Of a stretch of 64,000 nt of DNA, positions 6,671 to 15,098 are shown one piece after another; the first letter of the stretch is position 1; every line of letters starts with the position of its first letter. Below the pieces are notes generated by a model. The model made no database searches. It saw only the letters and a list, made by a program, of their open reading frames with translations, and was not told the origin of the DNA. This DNA comes from Grimontia marina (GTDB taxonomy: Bacteria; Pseudomonadota; Gammaproteobacteria; Enterobacterales; Vibrionaceae), in contig NZ_FIZY01000001.1 of NCBI RefSeq assembly GCF_900060185.1, positions 287,239 through 351,238 on the forward strand. The letters run 5' to 3'. The position numbers and the translations under genes are program-made.

Positions 6671-9529
6671 ATGATGAAACTGACGAAACGGTCTGACACC
6701 GTCAGCAAGGACGAAAAACAACTGGGTGTTTCCCGTCGTACCTTTATGCGTAACTCTACGTTGGCTACCGCAGGTGGTATTGCAGCGGCAGGGATGTTTG
6801 CGCCGGGCATGATGAAAAAAGCCGCAGCGAAAGACGCTGATCCTAACAAACCGGTTGAACAAAAGCGCACGATTTGTTCTCACTGTTCAGTGGGTTGTGG
6901 CGTGTATGCAGAAGTACAGGATGGTGTCTGGACAGGCCAAGAGGCTGCGTTTGACCACCCATTCAATGCCGGCGGTCACTGCGCCAAAGGGGCTGCACTG
7001 CGTGAACATGGCCATGGTGAACGTCGCCTCAAATACCCAATGAAGCTGGTGGATGGAAAGTGGCAGAAAATCAGCTGGGACACCGCCATCAATGAAATTG
7101 GCGACAAGTGTATGGAAATCCGCAAGCAAGACGGTCCGGATTCTGTGTACTTCTTAGGTTCGGCTAAGCATAGCAACGAACAGGCATACATGTTCCGTAA
7201 AATGGCATCGCTTTGGGGAACCAATAACGTTGACCATCAGGCGCGCATTTGTCACTCCACCACGGTAGCGGGTGTGGCAAATACTTGGGGCTACGGTGCG
7301 ATGACCAACTCCTTTAACGACATGCATAATTGTAAGTCGATCCTTTTCGTCGGCTCCAACCCTGCCGAAGCGCACCCGGTTGCGATGCAGCATATCCTTA
7401 TCGCAAAAGAGAAAAACGGCTGTAAGATTATTGTGGCTGATCCACGTCGCACCCGCACTGCCGCGAAAGGGGACCACTTTGTATCCCTCCGCCCGGGAAC
7501 CGATATTGCGTTTATCTGGGGCCTGCTATGGCACATTTTCGATAACAACTGGGAAGACAAGGAATTCATTTACCAGCGCGTGTTTGGCATGGATGAAATC
7601 CGTGAAGAAGTTGCGAAATGGAACCCTGAAGAAGTAGAGCGTGTGTCCGGTGTTGGACGTGACGACATGTATCAGGCGGCGAAAATCCTTGCCGAAAACC
7701 GCCCAGGCTGTGTGGTTTGGTGTATGGGGGGTACGCAGCACACCACAGGTAACAACAACACCCGCGCTTATTGTGTGCTGGAGCTTGCTCTGGGGAACAT
7801 CGGTAAATCAGGCGGTGGTGCCAATATTTTCCGTGGACACGATAACGTGCAGGGGGCCACCGACCTTGGCGTGTTGTCCCACACCTTACCGGGTTACTAC
7901 GGTTTGTCTAACGGTGCATGGAAACATTGGTCGAAAGTCTGGGATCTGGACTATGACTGGGTTCAAGGGCGTTTTGACCAAACGGAATACAACGGCTCTA
8001 AACCAATGAACAGCAACGGTATACCGGTTTCACGCTGGATTGATGGCGTGCTGGAAGACCCTGATAAAATTGCCCAGAAAGCCAATATCCGCGCCATGTT
8101 TTACTGGGGGCATGCGGTGAACTCGCAAACCCGTGGTCCCGAGATGCAAAAGGCAATGGAAAAACTGGATATGATGGTCATCGTCGACCCTTATCCAACC
8201 GTTGCTGCAGTCATGAACAACCGTAAAAACGGCGTTTACCTGCTGCCAACGACCACTCAGTTTGAAACCTATGGATCGGTGACCGCATCTAACCGTTCAC
8301 TGCAATGGCGTGACAAGGTGATTGAGCCTCTGTTTGATTCAAAGCCTGATCACAACATCATGTATCTGCTTTCCCAAAAACTGGGTTTCTCAGACCAACT
8401 GTTTAAGAACGTGAAGGTGAATGGCGATGAACCTCTGATTGAAGACATTACCCGCGAGTTCAACCGCGGTATGTGGACGATCGGATATACGGGCCAGAGC
8501 CCAGAGCGCTTGAAAACGCACCAGCAGAATTGGCATACCTTCAATAAAACGTCACTTGAAGCGGAAGGTGGCCCGGTTAATGGTGAGACTTATGGTTTGC
8601 CATGGCCTTGTTGGGGATCACCGGAAATGAAACATCCGGGTACGCACATTCTCTATGACACGTCGAAAGAAGTCGCCCGCGGCGGCGGTAACTTCCGAGC
8701 ACGCTTTGGCGTGGAGTATGAAGGTGAGAATTTGCTGGCGGTTGACAGCTATTCAAAGGGTTGTGAGCTGGAAGACGGTTATCCTGAATTCACTGACAAG
8801 ATGCTTAAGCAACTCGGCTGGTGGGATGATCTGACTGCAGAAGAAAAGGCCGCGGCTGAAGGCAAAAACTGGAAAACAGACTTGTCTGGCGGTATTCAGC
8901 GTGTCGCCATCAATCACGGGTGTATCCCATTTGGTAATGCCAAAGCGCGTGCAATTGTCTGGACCTTCCCAGATAAGGTGCCGCTGCACCGTGAACCACT
9001 GTATACACCGCGCCGTGACCTGTTGCCTGAATATGCCACTTGGGATGACAAGGCAGACATCTACCGTCTTCCTACTTTGTACAAGTCCATTCAGGATATT
9101 GATGCAGTAAAAGACTACCCCATCATTCTCACATCTGGTCGCTTAGTTGAGTATGAGGGCGGGGGTGAAGAAACCCGATCAAACCCTTGGCTTGCGAAAT
9201 TGCAGCAAGAAATGTTCGTGGAAATCAATATTGCTGATGCTAATGACTTAGGCATTGTGGATGGACAGGATGTTTGGGTCGAGGGGGCGGACAAAGGGCG
9301 AGTGAAAGTGAAAGCCATGATTACACCTCGTGTCTACAAAGGGCTGGCCTTTATGCCGTTCCATTTTGGGGGAGTATTTGAAGGCGAGGATCTCAGGTCA
9401 AAATATCCAGAGGGTGCTGACCCTTATGTAATTGGTGAAGCGGCAAATACTGCAACGACTTATGGTTATGACCCAGTGACCTTGATGCAGGAAAGTAAAG
9501 TGACCCTTTGTAAGATCTTACCAGCGTAA
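6671..9529 (+). CDS. fdhA: Formate dehydrogenase catalytic (alpha) subunit, cysteine type
   Basis: This 952-residue protein oxidises formate to CO2 at a bis-MGD molybdenum or tungsten centre in the periplasm. A Tat signal (SRRTFMRNS, residues 21-29) leads a hydrophobic segment. One 4Fe-4S cluster is held by C69, C72, C76 and C104. The active-site motif is ARICHSTTVAG with Cys194, encoded by TGT at 7250-7252, where selenoenzymes such as FdnG have a TGA selenocysteine codon. The C-terminal third carries the molybdopterin dinucleotide-binding domain. The preceding TorD-type gene, fdhD, and the Fe-S and cytochrome genes that follow support a complete respiratory enzyme. Confidence 0.95.
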   Translation: MMKLTKRSDTVSKDEKQLGVSRRTFMRNSTLATAGGIAAAGMFAPGMMKKAAAKDADPNKPVEQKRTICSHCSVGCGVYAEVQDGVWTGQEAAFDHPFNAGGHCAKGAALREHGHGERRLKYPMKLVDGKWQKISWDTAINEIGDKCMEIRKQDGPDSVYFLGSAKHSNEQAYMFRKMASLWGTNNVDHQARICHSTTVAGVANTWGYGAMTNSFNDMHNCKSILFVGSNPAEAHPVAMQHILIAKEKNGCKIIVADPRRTRTAAKGDHFVSLRPGTDIAFIWGLLWHIFDNNWEDKEFIYQRVFGMDEIREEVAKWNPEEVERVSGVGRDDMYQAAKILAENRPGCVVWCMGGTQHTTGNNNTRAYCVLELALGNIGKSGGGANIFRGHDNVQGATDLGVLSHTLPGYYGLSNGAWKHWSKVWDLDYDWVQGRFDQTEYNGSKPMNSNGIPVSRWIDGVLEDPDKIAQKANIRAMFYWGHAVNSQTRGPEMQKAMEKLDMMVIVDPYPTVAAVMNNRKNGVYLLPTTTQFETYGSVTASNRSLQWRDKVIEPLFDSKPDHNIMYLLSQKLGFSDQLFKNVKVNGDEPLIEDITREFNRGMWTIGYTGQSPERLKTHQQNWHTFNKTSLEAEGGPVNGETYGLPWPCWGSPEMKHPGTHILYDTSKEVARGGGNFRARFGVEYEGENLLAVDSYSKGCELEDGYPEFTDKMLKQLGWWDDLTAEEKAAAEGKNWKTDLSGGIQRVAINHGCIPFGNAKARAIVWTFPDKVPLHREPLYTPRRDLLPEYATWDDKADIYRLPTLYKSIQDIDAVKDYPIILTSGRLVEYEGGGEETRSNPWLAKLQQEMFVEINIADANDLGIVDGQDVWVEGADKGRVKVKAMITPRVYKGLAFMPFHFGGVFEGEDLRSKYPEGADPYVIGEAANTATTYGYDPVTLMQESKVTLCKILPA

Positions 9530-9544
9530 TGGGAGCGCATAGTT

Positions 9545-10150
9545 ATGGCTGATATGAAATTCTTATGTGACACCAAGCGCTGCATTGATTGCAATGGCTG
9601 TGTCACTGCGTGTAGCAACGCTAACTCTGAAGTGGTGACCTGGGGAACGCAGCGTCGTCGTGTCGTTACCTTGAACGATGGCGAGGCGGGCGAAAACTCA
9701 GTTTCTGTTGCCTGTATGCACTGTGCCGATGCACCTTGTATGGCAGTGTGTCCAGCTGACTGTTTCTACAAAACAGAAGATGGCATTGTCTTACACAACA
9801 AGGAGACCTGCATTGGCTGCGGATACTGCCTGTTTGCTTGTCCGTTTGGGGCTCCTCAGTTCCCGAAAACGGCGGCATTTGGGGAGCGTGGCAAGATGGA
9901 TAAATGTACCTTCTGTGCAGGCGGTCCAGAGCCGGACGGTTCGGCAAAAGAGCGAGAGCTATATGGTGCAAACCGTATTGCCGAAGGTAAGTTGCCTTTG
10001 TGTGCTGAAATGTGTTCTACCAAAGCACTGTTGGCGGGGGATGCAGAGAAAATCTCAGCAGTATTCCGTCAACGCGTTGTAGAGCGTGGCGCAAAAGGAG
10101 CAGGCTGGACCAAGGGCGATGACCTTGCCTACGATGCGACAAAAAGCTGA
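9545..10150 (+). CDS. fdhB: Formate dehydrogenase iron-sulfur (beta) subunit
   Basis: This 201-residue protein has four ferredoxin-like cysteine groups: CIDCNGCVTACSN, CMHCADAPCMAVCP, CIGCGYCLFACP and CTFC...CAEMC. It would hold four 4Fe-4S clusters that carry electrons from the catalytic subunit to the cytochrome. It is shorter than E. coli FdnH (about 294 residues) and has no C-terminal membrane anchor, so it must be held by the other subunits. It lies 15 bp after fdhA. Confidence 0.94.
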   Translation: MADMKFLCDTKRCIDCNGCVTACSNANSEVVTWGTQRRRVVTLNDGEAGENSVSVACMHCADAPCMAVCPADCFYKTEDGIVLHNKETCIGCGYCLFACPFGAPQFPKTAAFGERGKMDKCTFCAGGPEPDGSAKERELYGANRIAEGKLPLCAEMCSTKALLAGDAEKISAVFRQRVVERGAKGAGWTKGDDLAYDATKS

Positions 10151-10162
10151 TTAGCATGGAAC

Positions 10163-10187
10163 CTGTGGGACGTGTTGTGTCCCACAG
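10163..10187 (+). other. Intercistronic hairpin between fdhB and fdhC
   Basis: CTGTGGGA (10163-10170) and TCCCACAG (10180-10187) form a perfect 8-bp stem with a 9-base loop, 13 bp after the fdhB stop. No T-run follows, so it is more likely an RNA-stability or processing element than a terminator. Confidence 0.55.
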
Positions 10188-10203
10188 TATCAGGAGGAGA
10201 GAT

Positions 10204-11202
10204 ATGTTTAGAACATTGCTCGCCATGCTAATGGTGATAGCAACCTTTTGGTCTCCAATCAGTCTTGCAGAAGACGGTGCCAAGGCGGATCCACAGAAAG
10301 AAATGGTGCAACTGGCTGGCCCTGAATTCTGGAGAGAAGTGCGAGGTGGGGAATCCGGTTATACGGTTGCGACGGGAGCAGAGGCTGGGCAACTTATTAA
10401 TGTTGACGGTCAACGCTGGCGGGAAATTCGTAATGAGTGGATCAGTCCACTCGGGCTAATTTTTCTCGCTGTGTCCTTAGGTAGTTTGCTGTTGTTTTAC
10501 CTTTGGGCAGGACGCATAGAGTTATCGCATAAGCGGACTGGCAAAAAGGTCATGCGCTGGACGCCTTTTGAGCGCGCCATGCACTGGTTTACCGCCATCA
10601 ACTTTCTGATCTTGGGTTTCAGTGGCGTACTCTTGCTATATGGCAAGCACTTTATTAAACCTGTGGCGCCTGAAGCAGTTTGGGGCAGCATCATCTATGC
10701 GGCTAAAGTGTCGCATAACTACTTGGGTCCCCTGTTTGTGCTTGGACTGTTGTGTATGTTGGTGAAGTGGATGAAGAACAATATCATCAACAAAGTCGAC
10801 ATTGAATGGTTCAAGCAGGGTGGTGGTATTTTGCCAAACGGTAAACACCCGTATGCAGGTTTTTGTAATGGTGGCGAGAAGATCTGGTTCTGGCTGCTGG
10901 CAACCGTTGGTGTGGTGGTCTGTGTTACAGGTCTGGTGATGGATTTCCCACTTTTCGGTCAAACTCGTGAAGACATGCAAATAGCAAACCTGCTCCATGG
11001 TATTGCTTCTTTGGGCCTGTTCGCAGCGGCGTTAGGGCACATCTACATTGGTACGGTGGGTACTGAAGGCGCGCTTGAAGGCATGGCAACAGGCTATGTA
11101 GATGAAAGTTGGGCGAAGCAACACCACAAGCTTTGGCTGGACGAAGTACAAGGCCAAAGCAGTGCTCAAACGACAGAAGCGAAAGAGCAACAAAGTACCT
11201 GA
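10204..11202 (+). CDS. fdhC: Formate dehydrogenase cytochrome b556 (gamma) subunit
   Basis: The ATG at 10204 is chosen because AGGAGG lies at 10192-10197 and the product then begins with a clear signal-like segment (MFRTLLAMLMVIATFWSP..LAEDG). The 332-residue protein has about 4-5 hydrophobic segments and conserved histidines (AMHWFTAINF, SHNYLGP, LLHG, GHIYIG) expected to bind two b haems. It would pass electrons from the Fe-S subunit to quinone. The extra N-terminal periplasmic section before the first core helix is typical of the longer, non-enteric form. Confidence 0.92.
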   Translation: MFRTLLAMLMVIATFWSPISLAEDGAKADPQKEMVQLAGPEFWREVRGGESGYTVATGAEAGQLINVDGQRWREIRNEWISPLGLIFLAVSLGSLLLFYLWAGRIELSHKRTGKKVMRWTPFERAMHWFTAINFLILGFSGVLLLYGKHFIKPVAPEAVWGSIIYAAKVSHNYLGPLFVLGLLCMLVKWMKNNIINKVDIEWFKQGGGILPNGKHPYAGFCNGGEKIWFWLLATVGVVVCVTGLVMDFPLFGQTREDMQIANLLHGIASLGLFAAALGHIYIGTVGTEGALEGMATGYVDESWAKQHHKLWLDEVQGQSSAQTTEAKEQQST

Positions 11203-11220
11203 CGGTTTGGCAAGTAAACG

Positions 11221-11245
11221 AAAGCCCGCAAGCGCGGGCTTTTTT
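11221..11245 (+). terminator. Rho-independent terminator after fdhC
   Basis: AAGCCCGC (11222-11229), loop AAGC, GCGGGCTT (11234-11241), then a run of T. It ends the formate dehydrogenase operon. Confidence 0.9.
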
Positions 11246-11271
11246 GTGTTTATTGCAAAGGTCAACAGCCC

Positions 11272-12492
11272 CTAGGTGATAGACTCGTTTTTGGCAGTAG
11301 GAAGCCAAAACGAAATCACTGTGGTTGTTGCGAGGAAAGCGAAAGACACCCAGAGACACGCTGCGAATCCCCAGATCTGGAATACCCACCCTGAGAGAAT
11401 GGTGCCAATCAAGCGTCCCATCGCATTTGCCATGTAATAAAATCCTACATCCAGCGAAACGCCGTCACCTTTGGCATAACTGACAATCAGGTAAGAGTGC
11501 AGTGAAGAGTTCACAGCAAAAACAGCACCGAACACCATCAAGCCAACAATGATAACCGTTTCTGGATGCCACTGTTGTTGCACACTGATGGCGATGATCC
11601 CTGTGACGACGGAAAGCAACAGCGCCCAATAAATTGCGGCTTTGCCATCCGGCGTTTTACCAGAAGCTTTACCTGTGATCTTCGGAGCAATCCCTTGAAT
11701 AAAGCCATAGCCAATCACCCAAGTCGCCAGAAATGCACCGACGGCACTGTGGTCCCAGCCAAAGGTGGTACCAAGGTAGATGGGAAGGGCAATCACAAAC
11801 CACACATCTCGGGCACCGAACAAGAACATACGGGCAGCAGACAGAATATTCACACTGCTGGATTTCGAGAATATCTCAGAGAACTTAGGCTTGGTTTTCG
11901 CCTTGCCCATGTCCGACTTCAAGAACAGTAGACTACCGATAAATACCAGCAACAAGACGCCAGCCATTGCAGCCACCGCAGATTGGAAACCAATCAAGGA
12001 AAGCAGTGCACCGCCTAGGAAGAAACCGGCCCCTTTCAATGCGTTCTTAGATCCTGTGAGAATCGCAATCCACTTGTAGAGTGCGCCCTGTGCATCTTCA
12101 GGAACCAGCGTTTTGATTGAGCTCTTGGCGCTCATTTTATTGAGGTCTTTGGCAATACCAGACATGGCTTGCGCTGCCATTACCCAAGGAATACTGAGCC
12201 AAGCTGTCGGGACTGCCAGCATGGCGAGCGCGACAATTTGCATGCCTAGACCAATGTTCATGGTTCGGTTAAGCCCCAACCTTGCGCCGAGCCAGCCGCC
12301 AATCAGGTTGGTCACCACACCAAAGAATTCATAGAAAAGAAAGAGTGAAGCGATTTCCAGACTGGAGTAACCCAGGTCATAAAAATAAAGGACCACCAAC
12401 ATGCGCAGTGCACCGTCAGTGATGGTGAAATTCCAATAATTGAATGTCACCAGCATGTACTGGCGAACGTGGGAATTTAATTGAGACAGCAT
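11272..12492 (-). CDS. arsJ: Organoarsenical efflux MFS transporter ArsJ
   Basis: The start is placed at the ATG at 12492 (MLSQLNSHVRQYMLVTFNYWNF), which matches the usual ArsJ beginning. The upstream ATG at 12519 lies in the loop of a terminator hairpin and is rejected. The protein is about 406 residues, with some 12 membrane segments of major-facilitator type. ArsJ exports 1-arseno-3-phosphoglycerate, made by the partner GAPDH from arsenate and glyceraldehyde-3-phosphate; the product breaks down outside the cell to arsenate. Position after arsR and gapdh fixes the identification. Confidence 0.93.
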   Translation of the reverse strand: MLSQLNSHVRQYMLVTFNYWNFTITDGALRMLVVLYFYDLGYSSLEIASLFLFYEFFGVVTNLIGGWLGARLGLNRTMNIGLGMQIVALAMLAVPTAWLSIPWVMAAQAMSGIAKDLNKMSAKSSIKTLVPEDAQGALYKWIAILTGSKNALKGAGFFLGGALLSLIGFQSAVAAMAGVLLLVFIGSLLFLKSDMGKAKTKPKFSEIFSKSSSVNILSAARMFLFGARDVWFVIALPIYLGTTFGWDHSAVGAFLATWVIGYGFIQGIAPKITGKASGKTPDGKAAIYWALLLSVVTGIIAISVQQQWHPETVIIVGLMVFGAVFAVNSSLHSYLIVSYAKGDGVSLDVGFYYMANAMGRLIGTILSGWVFQIWGFAACLWVSFAFLATTTVISFWLPTAKNESIT

Positions 12493-12504
12493 AACAACTC
12501 GCCC

Positions 12505-12530
12505 AAAAAAGAGCCGCATTTGCAGCTCTT
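12505..12530 (-). terminator. Terminator/attenuator between the arsenic GAPDH gene and arsJ
   Basis: On the minus strand AAGAGCTGC, loop AAAT, GCGGCTCTT (one G-U pair) is followed by TTTTTT. It sits 16 bases after the GAPDH stop and just before the arsJ start, so read-through must occur for arsJ to be made from the arsR promoter. Confidence 0.75.
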
Positions 12531-12546
12531 GATGTTTCTTTTATGT

Positions 12547-13548
12547 TTATGCCAAGCCCACTTTGCGAACCAACTCTGCGGTGCGCGTAGCGTAGCCCAT
12601 TTCGTTGTCATACCAGGCGTAGACTTTCACCATGCGCTTGCCAACGACCATAGTCGAGAGGGCGTCTACGATGGTAGATCGCTGGTCGCCTTTGTAGTCG
12701 ATAGATACCAACGGACGTTCTTCAAAGCCAAGAATGCCTTTCAGTTCGCCTTCAGACGCTTCTTTCAGCAGGGCATTCACTTCTTCTACGGTGGTGTCGC
12801 GCTTCACATCGAAGATGATGTCAGTCAGAGAGGCATTCGCCAGCGGAACACGGACTGCATGACCGTTAATCTTACCTTCCAGCTCAGGGAAGATTTCAAC
12901 GATAGCTTTCGCGGAACCTGTGGTGGTTGGGATCAAACTCATGCCGCAGGCGCGCGCACGACGAAGGTCTTTGTGCGGTGCATCCAGAATGGTTTGGGTG
13001 TTGGTGAGATCGTGAATCGTCGTGAAAGCAGATTGCTCGATACCCAGCTTCTCATGGATCACTTTCACTACTGGAGCGATACAGTTGGTGGTGCACGATG
13101 CCGCGGTCACGATACGGTGGATTTCTGGGTCGAAGATGTTGTCATTGATGCCTACAACAATGTTGGCAATACCGTCTTCTTTCACGGGTGCAGAGACCAC
13201 AACGCGTTTAACGCCTTGCTCGAGATATTGATTCAGGAACTCGGATTTACGGTGTACACCCGTAGCTTCGATAACAACGTCACAGCCTGACCAATCGATA
13301 TCACTGATGTTCTTCTGCTGTGTCGTGCGGATGGTTTTCCCGTTGATCAGCATGGCATCGCCATCGGTGGTGACTTCGTGGTGCCAGCGACCCTGAACAG
13401 AGTCGAACTCCAGAAGGTGAGCCAGCGTCGCTGTGTCGCCAGCGACATCGTTGATTTGAACAAACTCAAGTTCAGGCCAGTCGAATGCGGCGCGAAGTGC
13501 CAGACGGCCGATACGGCCAAAACCATTAATTCCTACTTTAATAGACAT
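12547..13548 (-). CDS. gapdh: ArsJ-associated glyceraldehyde-3-phosphate dehydrogenase
   Basis: This 333-residue GAPDH has the NAD-binding start ([11 protein letters not shown]) and catalytic ASCTTNC with Cys152. In ars operons this enzyme uses arsenate instead of phosphate to give 1-arseno-3-phosphoglycerate, the ArsJ substrate. It lies 12 bp after arsR and just before arsJ on the same strand. The sequence alone does not separate it from housekeeping GAPDH; the context does. Confidence 0.92.
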   Translation of the reverse strand: MSIKVGINGFGRIGRLALRAAFDWPELEFVQINDVAGDTATLAHLLEFDSVQGRWHHEVTTDGDAMLINGKTIRTTQQKNISDIDWSGCDVVIEATGVHRKSEFLNQYLEQGVKRVVVSAPVKEDGIANIVVGINDNIFDPEIHRIVTAASCTTNCIAPVVKVIHEKLGIEQSAFTTIHDLTNTQTILDAPHKDLRRARACGMSLIPTTTGSAKAIVEIFPELEGKINGHAVRVPLANASLTDIIFDVKRDTTVEEVNALLKEASEGELKGILGFEERPLVSIDYKGDQRSTIVDALSTMVVGKRMVKVYAWYDNEMGYATRTAELVRKVGLA

Positions 13549-13560
13549 CTCAATTTTCCT

Positions 13561-13902
13561 CTAAACACAGCACTCTGGGCGAGATTTCATCTCCGAGAGA
13601 CGCTGGATATCTTGCTGGTATTCTTGTTTAAGGCAGTTCGAATCGACCAGCCCCTGAATTTGTTTGCGCATCCAACCTGGAAGCTGGTCAGACAGACGGT
13701 AAAACACCCACTGCCCCTGTCGGGTGTCTAAAATCAAGCCGCTTGAACGAAGCAACGCAAGGTGACGTGAGATCTTGGGTTGGCTCTCGTTGAGCGCAGT
13801 TGTTAGCTCCGCGACACACGCTTTTTGCTCGCGAGCGATAACCAATAAACAACGAACTCGGGTTTCGTCAGAGAGCAACTTGAAAAACTGATGGGGCAAC
13901 AT
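13561..13902 (-). CDS. arsR: ArsR-family arsenic-responsive repressor
   Basis: This 113-residue winged-helix repressor has a recognition helix around residues 41-51 (QPKISRHLALL). The metal site of the E. coli type (CVC in the DNA-binding helix) is absent; C29 stands alone there. Instead C90 and a terminal C111-C112 pair may form the arsenite site, similar in principle to ArsR types with C-terminal cysteines. It is the first gene of the arsR-gapdh-arsJ operon, with a palindrome just upstream that is probably its own operator. Confidence 0.92.
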   Translation of the reverse strand: MLPHQFFKLLSDETRVRCLLVIAREQKACVAELTTALNESQPKISRHLALLRSSGLILDTRQGQWVFYRLSDQLPGWMRKQIQGLVDSNCLKQEYQQDIQRLSEMKSRPECCV

Positions 13903-13922
13903 AATTGCATCCTCATATATGG

Positions 13923-13934
13923 ATATGCGTATAT
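13923..13934. promoter_or_regulatory. Candidate ArsR operator
   Basis: ATATGCGTATAT is a near-palindrome 21 bp upstream of the arsR start, within an AT-rich stretch (from about 13911) that also holds an ATATATGGATAT copy. ArsR-type sites are commonly palindromes of this kind. Assignment rests on position and symmetry. Confidence 0.55.
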
Positions 13935-14006
13935 TAGGTTCATAAAAATAAGAGTCAATCAGAAAGGAGGGAGTGTCATCAAAGCTTCATATTTGGAGCA
14001 TGAACT

Positions 14007-14037
14007 AAGCAACAGAGTCTTGATAACTCTGTTGCTT
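14007..14037 (-). terminator. Long hairpin after the pse operon
   Basis: AAGCAACAGAGT (14007-14018) and ACTCTGTTGCTT (14026-14037) form a perfect 12-bp stem with a 7-base loop, 9 bp past the pseI stop. No T-run follows on the minus strand, so it is either a weak terminator or an RNA-protecting 3' hairpin. Confidence 0.55.
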
Positions 14038-14045
14038 GATGGGGG

Positions 14046-15098
14046 CTATTTGGAAATGAGTTCCCAATTAAGGGCCGTGCCCGCGGGAATATCTGAGAGC
14101 GCGATTCGTCCCATGACAGCATCAAAATGCTTGGGCGCTAAACCAAACCCCGGACGAACGCTTCTTACGTTGTCTGGATTGAGGGTTTCACCTTTCTTGA
14201 TGTCTTGAGCAACATAGAGCGAACGACGAAATTGCACATTGCCTTTCTCCGCTTCTTTAAGTTGATAGCCTACTTGTCCCAATGCTTGCCACGCGGTTTC
14301 TGTGTCCCGACAGAGTGATGCCAGTTCATCAGGCTCCAGAGAAAAGGTAGAGTCTGGGCCTGGGTCATTGCGGCTCAGAGTGACGTGTTTTTCAATCACG
14401 GACGCGCCGAGCGCAACAGCAGCAACAGACACTGTGGTACCCAATGTGTGATCTGACAGACCGCCTATCACACCGAACTTTTCTGCGAGATCGGGAATGG
14501 TACGCAGATGGCTTTGGGAAGCTGGAGCAGGGTAGGCGCTGATGCAATGAAGAAGTACCAGTTGCTCACAACCATTGTCACGGGCAGTCGCCACCGCTTC
14601 GGCAATCTCATCACCGTTAGCCATGCCTGTGGAGATGATCATCGGTTTTCCGGTTTGCGCCACATAACGGATCAGCGGTAAATCGACTGCTTCAAACGAC
14701 GCTATCTTGTATGCGGGCGCATTGAGATCTTCCAGCAAGTCTACTGCTGTAAAATCAAACGGCGTGCTGAACAGTGTAATGCCAACGTCGCGTGCTTTAT
14801 CAAACAGCGGCTTGTGCCATTCAAAGGGCGTATGGGCTTCTTGGTAAAGGTCATAAACAGTGCGACCATCCCAGAGCCCGCCTTTGATTTGGAATTCGTC
14901 AGAATCGCAATTAAGAGTGATGGTGTCAGCGGTATAGCTCTGCATCTTAATCGCATCAGCGCCAGCGCGTTTGGCCATTTCAATGGTCTGGAAAGCACGT
15001 TCGATGGAGCCGTTATGGTTTGCTGACATTTCAGCGATGATGTAAGGCTTGTGGTCTGGGCCAATTTTACGGCCATCGATGGTAATAAACGGGGTCAT
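14046..15098 (-). CDS. pseI: Pseudaminic acid synthase
   Basis: This 350-residue NeuB-family enzyme condenses the 6-deoxy-AltdiNAc sugar with phosphoenolpyruvate to give pseudaminic acid. A TIM-barrel domain (IIAEMSANHNGSIERA; GGLSDHT; VIEKHVTLSR) is followed by a C-terminal SAF (antifreeze-like) domain from about residue 290 (RRSLYVAQDIKKGE). It is the last gene of the pse operon and overlaps the preceding gene by 4 bp. Confidence 0.93.
   Translation of the reverse strand: MTPFITIDGRKIGPDHKPYIIAEMSANHNGSIERAFQTIEMAKRAGADAIKMQSYTADTITLNCDSDEFQIKGGLWDGRTVYDLYQEAHTPFEWHKPLFDKARDVGITLFSTPFDFTAVDLLEDLNAPAYKIASFEAVDLPLIRYVAQTGKPMIISTGMANGDEIAEAVATARDNGCEQLVLLHCISAYPAPASQSHLRTIPDLAEKFGVIGGLSDHTLGTTVSVAAVALGASVIEKHVTLSRNDPGPDSTFSLEPDELASLCRDTETAWQALGQVGYQLKEAEKGNVQFRRSLYVAQDIKKGETLNPDNVRSVRPGFGLAPKHFDAVMGRIALSDIPAGTALNWELISK

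Noticed and set aside
7250..7252. Possible selenocysteine codon in the formate dehydrogenase catalytic subunit
   Set aside because: The active-site codon is TGT (cysteine), not TGA, so no SECIS element is needed.
12517..12519. Upstream ATG for arsJ
   Set aside because: It falls in the terminator loop and would add residues not found in the family; the ATG at 12490-12492 fits better.
12481..13290. Long plus-strand frame (269 codons) antisense to the arsenic GAPDH gene
   Set aside because: It lies fully within a well-conserved enzyme gene on the other strand, has no ribosome site and resembles no family.
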